Positions 14,538-15,765 of a DNA stretch of 15,765 nt are shown piece after piece. Positions within the stretch are counted from its first letter, which is position 1; each line of letters opens with the position of its first letter. The notes beneath the pieces were generated by a model. It ran no database searches. It was given only the letters and a program-made list of their open reading frames with translations, and was not told where the DNA came from. The stretch is from NCBI GenBank assembly GCA_023430625.1, contig JAEZAA010000108.1, forward strand, positions 1 through 15,765, read 5' to 3'. The translations under genes and the position numbers were made by a program. The stretch is from Pseudomonadota bacterium (GTDB lineage Bacteria; Pseudomonadota; Gammaproteobacteria; Pseudomonadales; Oleiphilaceae).

Positions 14538-15765
14538 TTATGAGCCGTACGACAGCTCCAGGTCCTGCACCCGGGACGAGCGCAGCAGCTCGCAGAATGC
14601 TTCGAACGACAGCGCGGCGCTGAAGAAATTACCCTGCACCTGATCACACTGCTGGTCCCGGAGAAACGCCCATTGCTCGGCGGTTTCCACGCCTTCGGCC
14701 ACCACCGTCATCTTGAGGCTTTGCGCCAGGCCGATGATGCTGCGCACCAGCACCGCGTCGTCCGGGTTGCGGGTGACGCCGTCCACGAAGGACTTGTCGA
14801 TCTTCAGGGTCGAGATGGGCAACTGCTGCAGGTGGGAGAACGAGGAGTAACCGGTGCCGAAGTCATCCAGGGCGAAGCTGATGCCCATTTGCCGCAGCTC
14901 CCGCAGGCAGCGCCGGGTGTAGTCGTGGTCGAACATCATGGAGGATTCGGTCAGTTCGAATTCCAGACAGCCCGTATCCACGTCCGCGTTGTAGATAATC
15001 CGGAACAGGGTTTCGGTCAGTTTCTTGTCGAAGAACTGGCGGAACGACAGGTTCACCGAGCAGATCAGATCCTCGTGCCCCTGCGTCGCCAGCACCTTGA
15101 GATCGGCGCAGGCGCGCTGGATGACCCAGTAGCCCATGGGCACGATCAGGCCGGTGCGTTCCGCCAGGCCGATGAACTGGTCCGGCCCGACCAATCCAAG
15201 ACGGGGATGCTGCCAGCGCACCAGCGCTTCCATGCCGATGACGCGCCCGCTGCCCAGGTCCACTTTCGGCTGATAAAACAGGACCAGCTGATCACTGCGC
15301 AGCGCCTGGCGAAACTCCGCCTCCAACTGCAATTCCTGGCTGACCCGCTCATTCATTTGCTGGTTATACAAGCGGTAGCTGGTGCCCTGTTCCGCCTTGG
15401 CGGCCAGCATTGCCTGGCTGGCGTTACGCAGCAGGATCTCCGAACTGGTACCGGCCTCGGGATAGGCGGCAAGCCCCATGCTCAGTGTCAACATCAGTTG
15501 CTGCTGGTTCAGGCTGAACGGTCGGGTAAAGGCTTTCTGAATCTTCTGGGCGACCTGGACCAGGCCCTCGTCCTGATCCAGCTCCTCCAGAATCACCGCG
15601 AATTCGTCGCCCCCCATCCGGACCAGGCTGTCACAGCGACGCAGCACGCCTTCCAGCCGGGAACTCACCAGGCGCATCAGGAAATCGCCGGCCTGCCGGC
15701 CAAGACCGCTGTTGATGCGCTTGAAGTCATCGATTTTGAGAACCAGAAGTCCCACCCGCTCGCGC
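14538..15765 (-). CDS. GGDEF-EAL cyclic-di-GMP protein (N-terminal part outside window)
   Basis: The frame is open to the window end (RERVGLLVLKIDDFKRIN), so about 408 C-terminal residues are seen and the sensory N-terminus is missing. The GTG at 15755 is an internal Val, not a start. Counting from that Val, the GGDEF motif is at 48-52 with an RxxD inhibitory site (RRCD, 39-42) five residues before it. The EAL domain has EALVRW at 176, Asn235 (SVNLS), Glu267/Glu270 (ELTES), Asp297-Asp298 (DDFGTGYSS), Lys318, Glu354 (AEGVE) and Gln374. All residues needed for phosphodiesterase activity are present, and the cyclase motif is intact, so it could be bifunctional or a phosphodiesterase controlled by GTP binding. 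Such proteins switch between motile and sessile states at the membrane or in the cytoplasm. Confidence 0.96.
   Translation of the reverse strand, partial: RERVGLLVLKIDDFKRINSGLGRQAGDFLMRLVSSRLEGVLRRCDSLVRMGGDEFAVILEELDQDEGLVQVAQKIQKAFTRPFSLNQQQLMLTLSMGLAAYPEAGTSSEILLRNASQAMLAAKAEQGTSYRLYNQQMNERVSQELQLEAEFRQALRSDQLVLFYQPKVDLGSGRVIGMEALVRWQHPRLGLVGPDQFIGLAERTGLIVPMGYWVIQRACADLKVLATQGHEDLICSVNLSFRQFFDKKLTETLFRIIYNADVDTGCLEFELTESSMMFDHDYTRRCLRELRQMGISFALDDFGTGYSSFSHLQQLPISTLKIDKSFVDGVTRNPDDAVLVRSIIGLAQSLKMTVVAEGVETAEQWAFLRDQQCDQVQGNFFSAALSFEAFCELLRSSRVQDLELSYGS

Noticed and set aside
15753..15755. GTG as start of the GGDEF-EAL protein
   Set aside because: The frame continues to the window edge with typical GGDEF-domain residues (RER before VGLLVLKIDDF), so the GTG is an internal valine.

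Overview
The window looks like chromosomal DNA of a GC-rich gammaproteobacterium. The best fit is a marine or hydrocarbon-degrading member of the Pseudomonadales/Oceanospirillales (Alcanivorax, Marinobacter or Pseudomonas relatives). This rests on an AlgQ-type Rsd beside dsbB, a class I gshA next to tex, an E. coli/Pseudomonas style RMF-like protein, and high GC at third codon positions. The genus is inferred from protein resemblance recalled from memory, not from a search. I see no rRNA, tRNA, CRISPR array, phage or complete transposon.

Left block (1-5857). A LysR regulator, cut off by the window start, is divergent from an acyl-CoA dehydrogenase. Next come an APH-fold kinase, a histidine-phosphatase-fold protein and a short-chain dehydrogenase. 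The dehydrogenase and the kinase resemble the two halves of mammalian ACAD10/ACAD11, and also LvaC and LvaA of the Pseudomonas levulinate pathway. In those systems a 4-hydroxyacyl-CoA is phosphorylated on the 4-OH and then converted so that it can enter beta-oxidation. A membrane-anchored or exported beta-propeller of the SMP-30/strictosidine-synthase/APMAP type follows behind its own putative promoter. It is a candidate lactonase or esterase that might feed 4-hydroxy acids to the pathway.

Middle block (5917-7982). A 63-residue helical orphan gene lies on the minus strand. It is followed by about 450 bp without a confident gene. Then come two tandem glutathione S-transferases, the second of YfcG type. 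The second GST stops exactly at the edge of a 143-bp imperfect palindrome with 18-bp terminal inverted repeats, which looks like a MITE or REP-type element. A strong bidirectional terminator separates it from rsd.

Right block (8106-15765). Minus-strand housekeeping genes are rsd/algQ, dsbB, an RMF-like gene, gshA, tex and a GGDEF-EAL protein cut off by the window end. The one plus-strand gene is an orphan secreted FliL-like protein, which converges on and overlaps the RMF-like gene by 10 bp. gshA makes the glutathione precursor that the two GSTs would ultimately depend on.

The most interesting parts are the split ACAD10/11-type gene set with its atypical phosphatase-fold partner, the palindromic element at 7840-7982, and the extended RMF-like gene with its structured upstream region.
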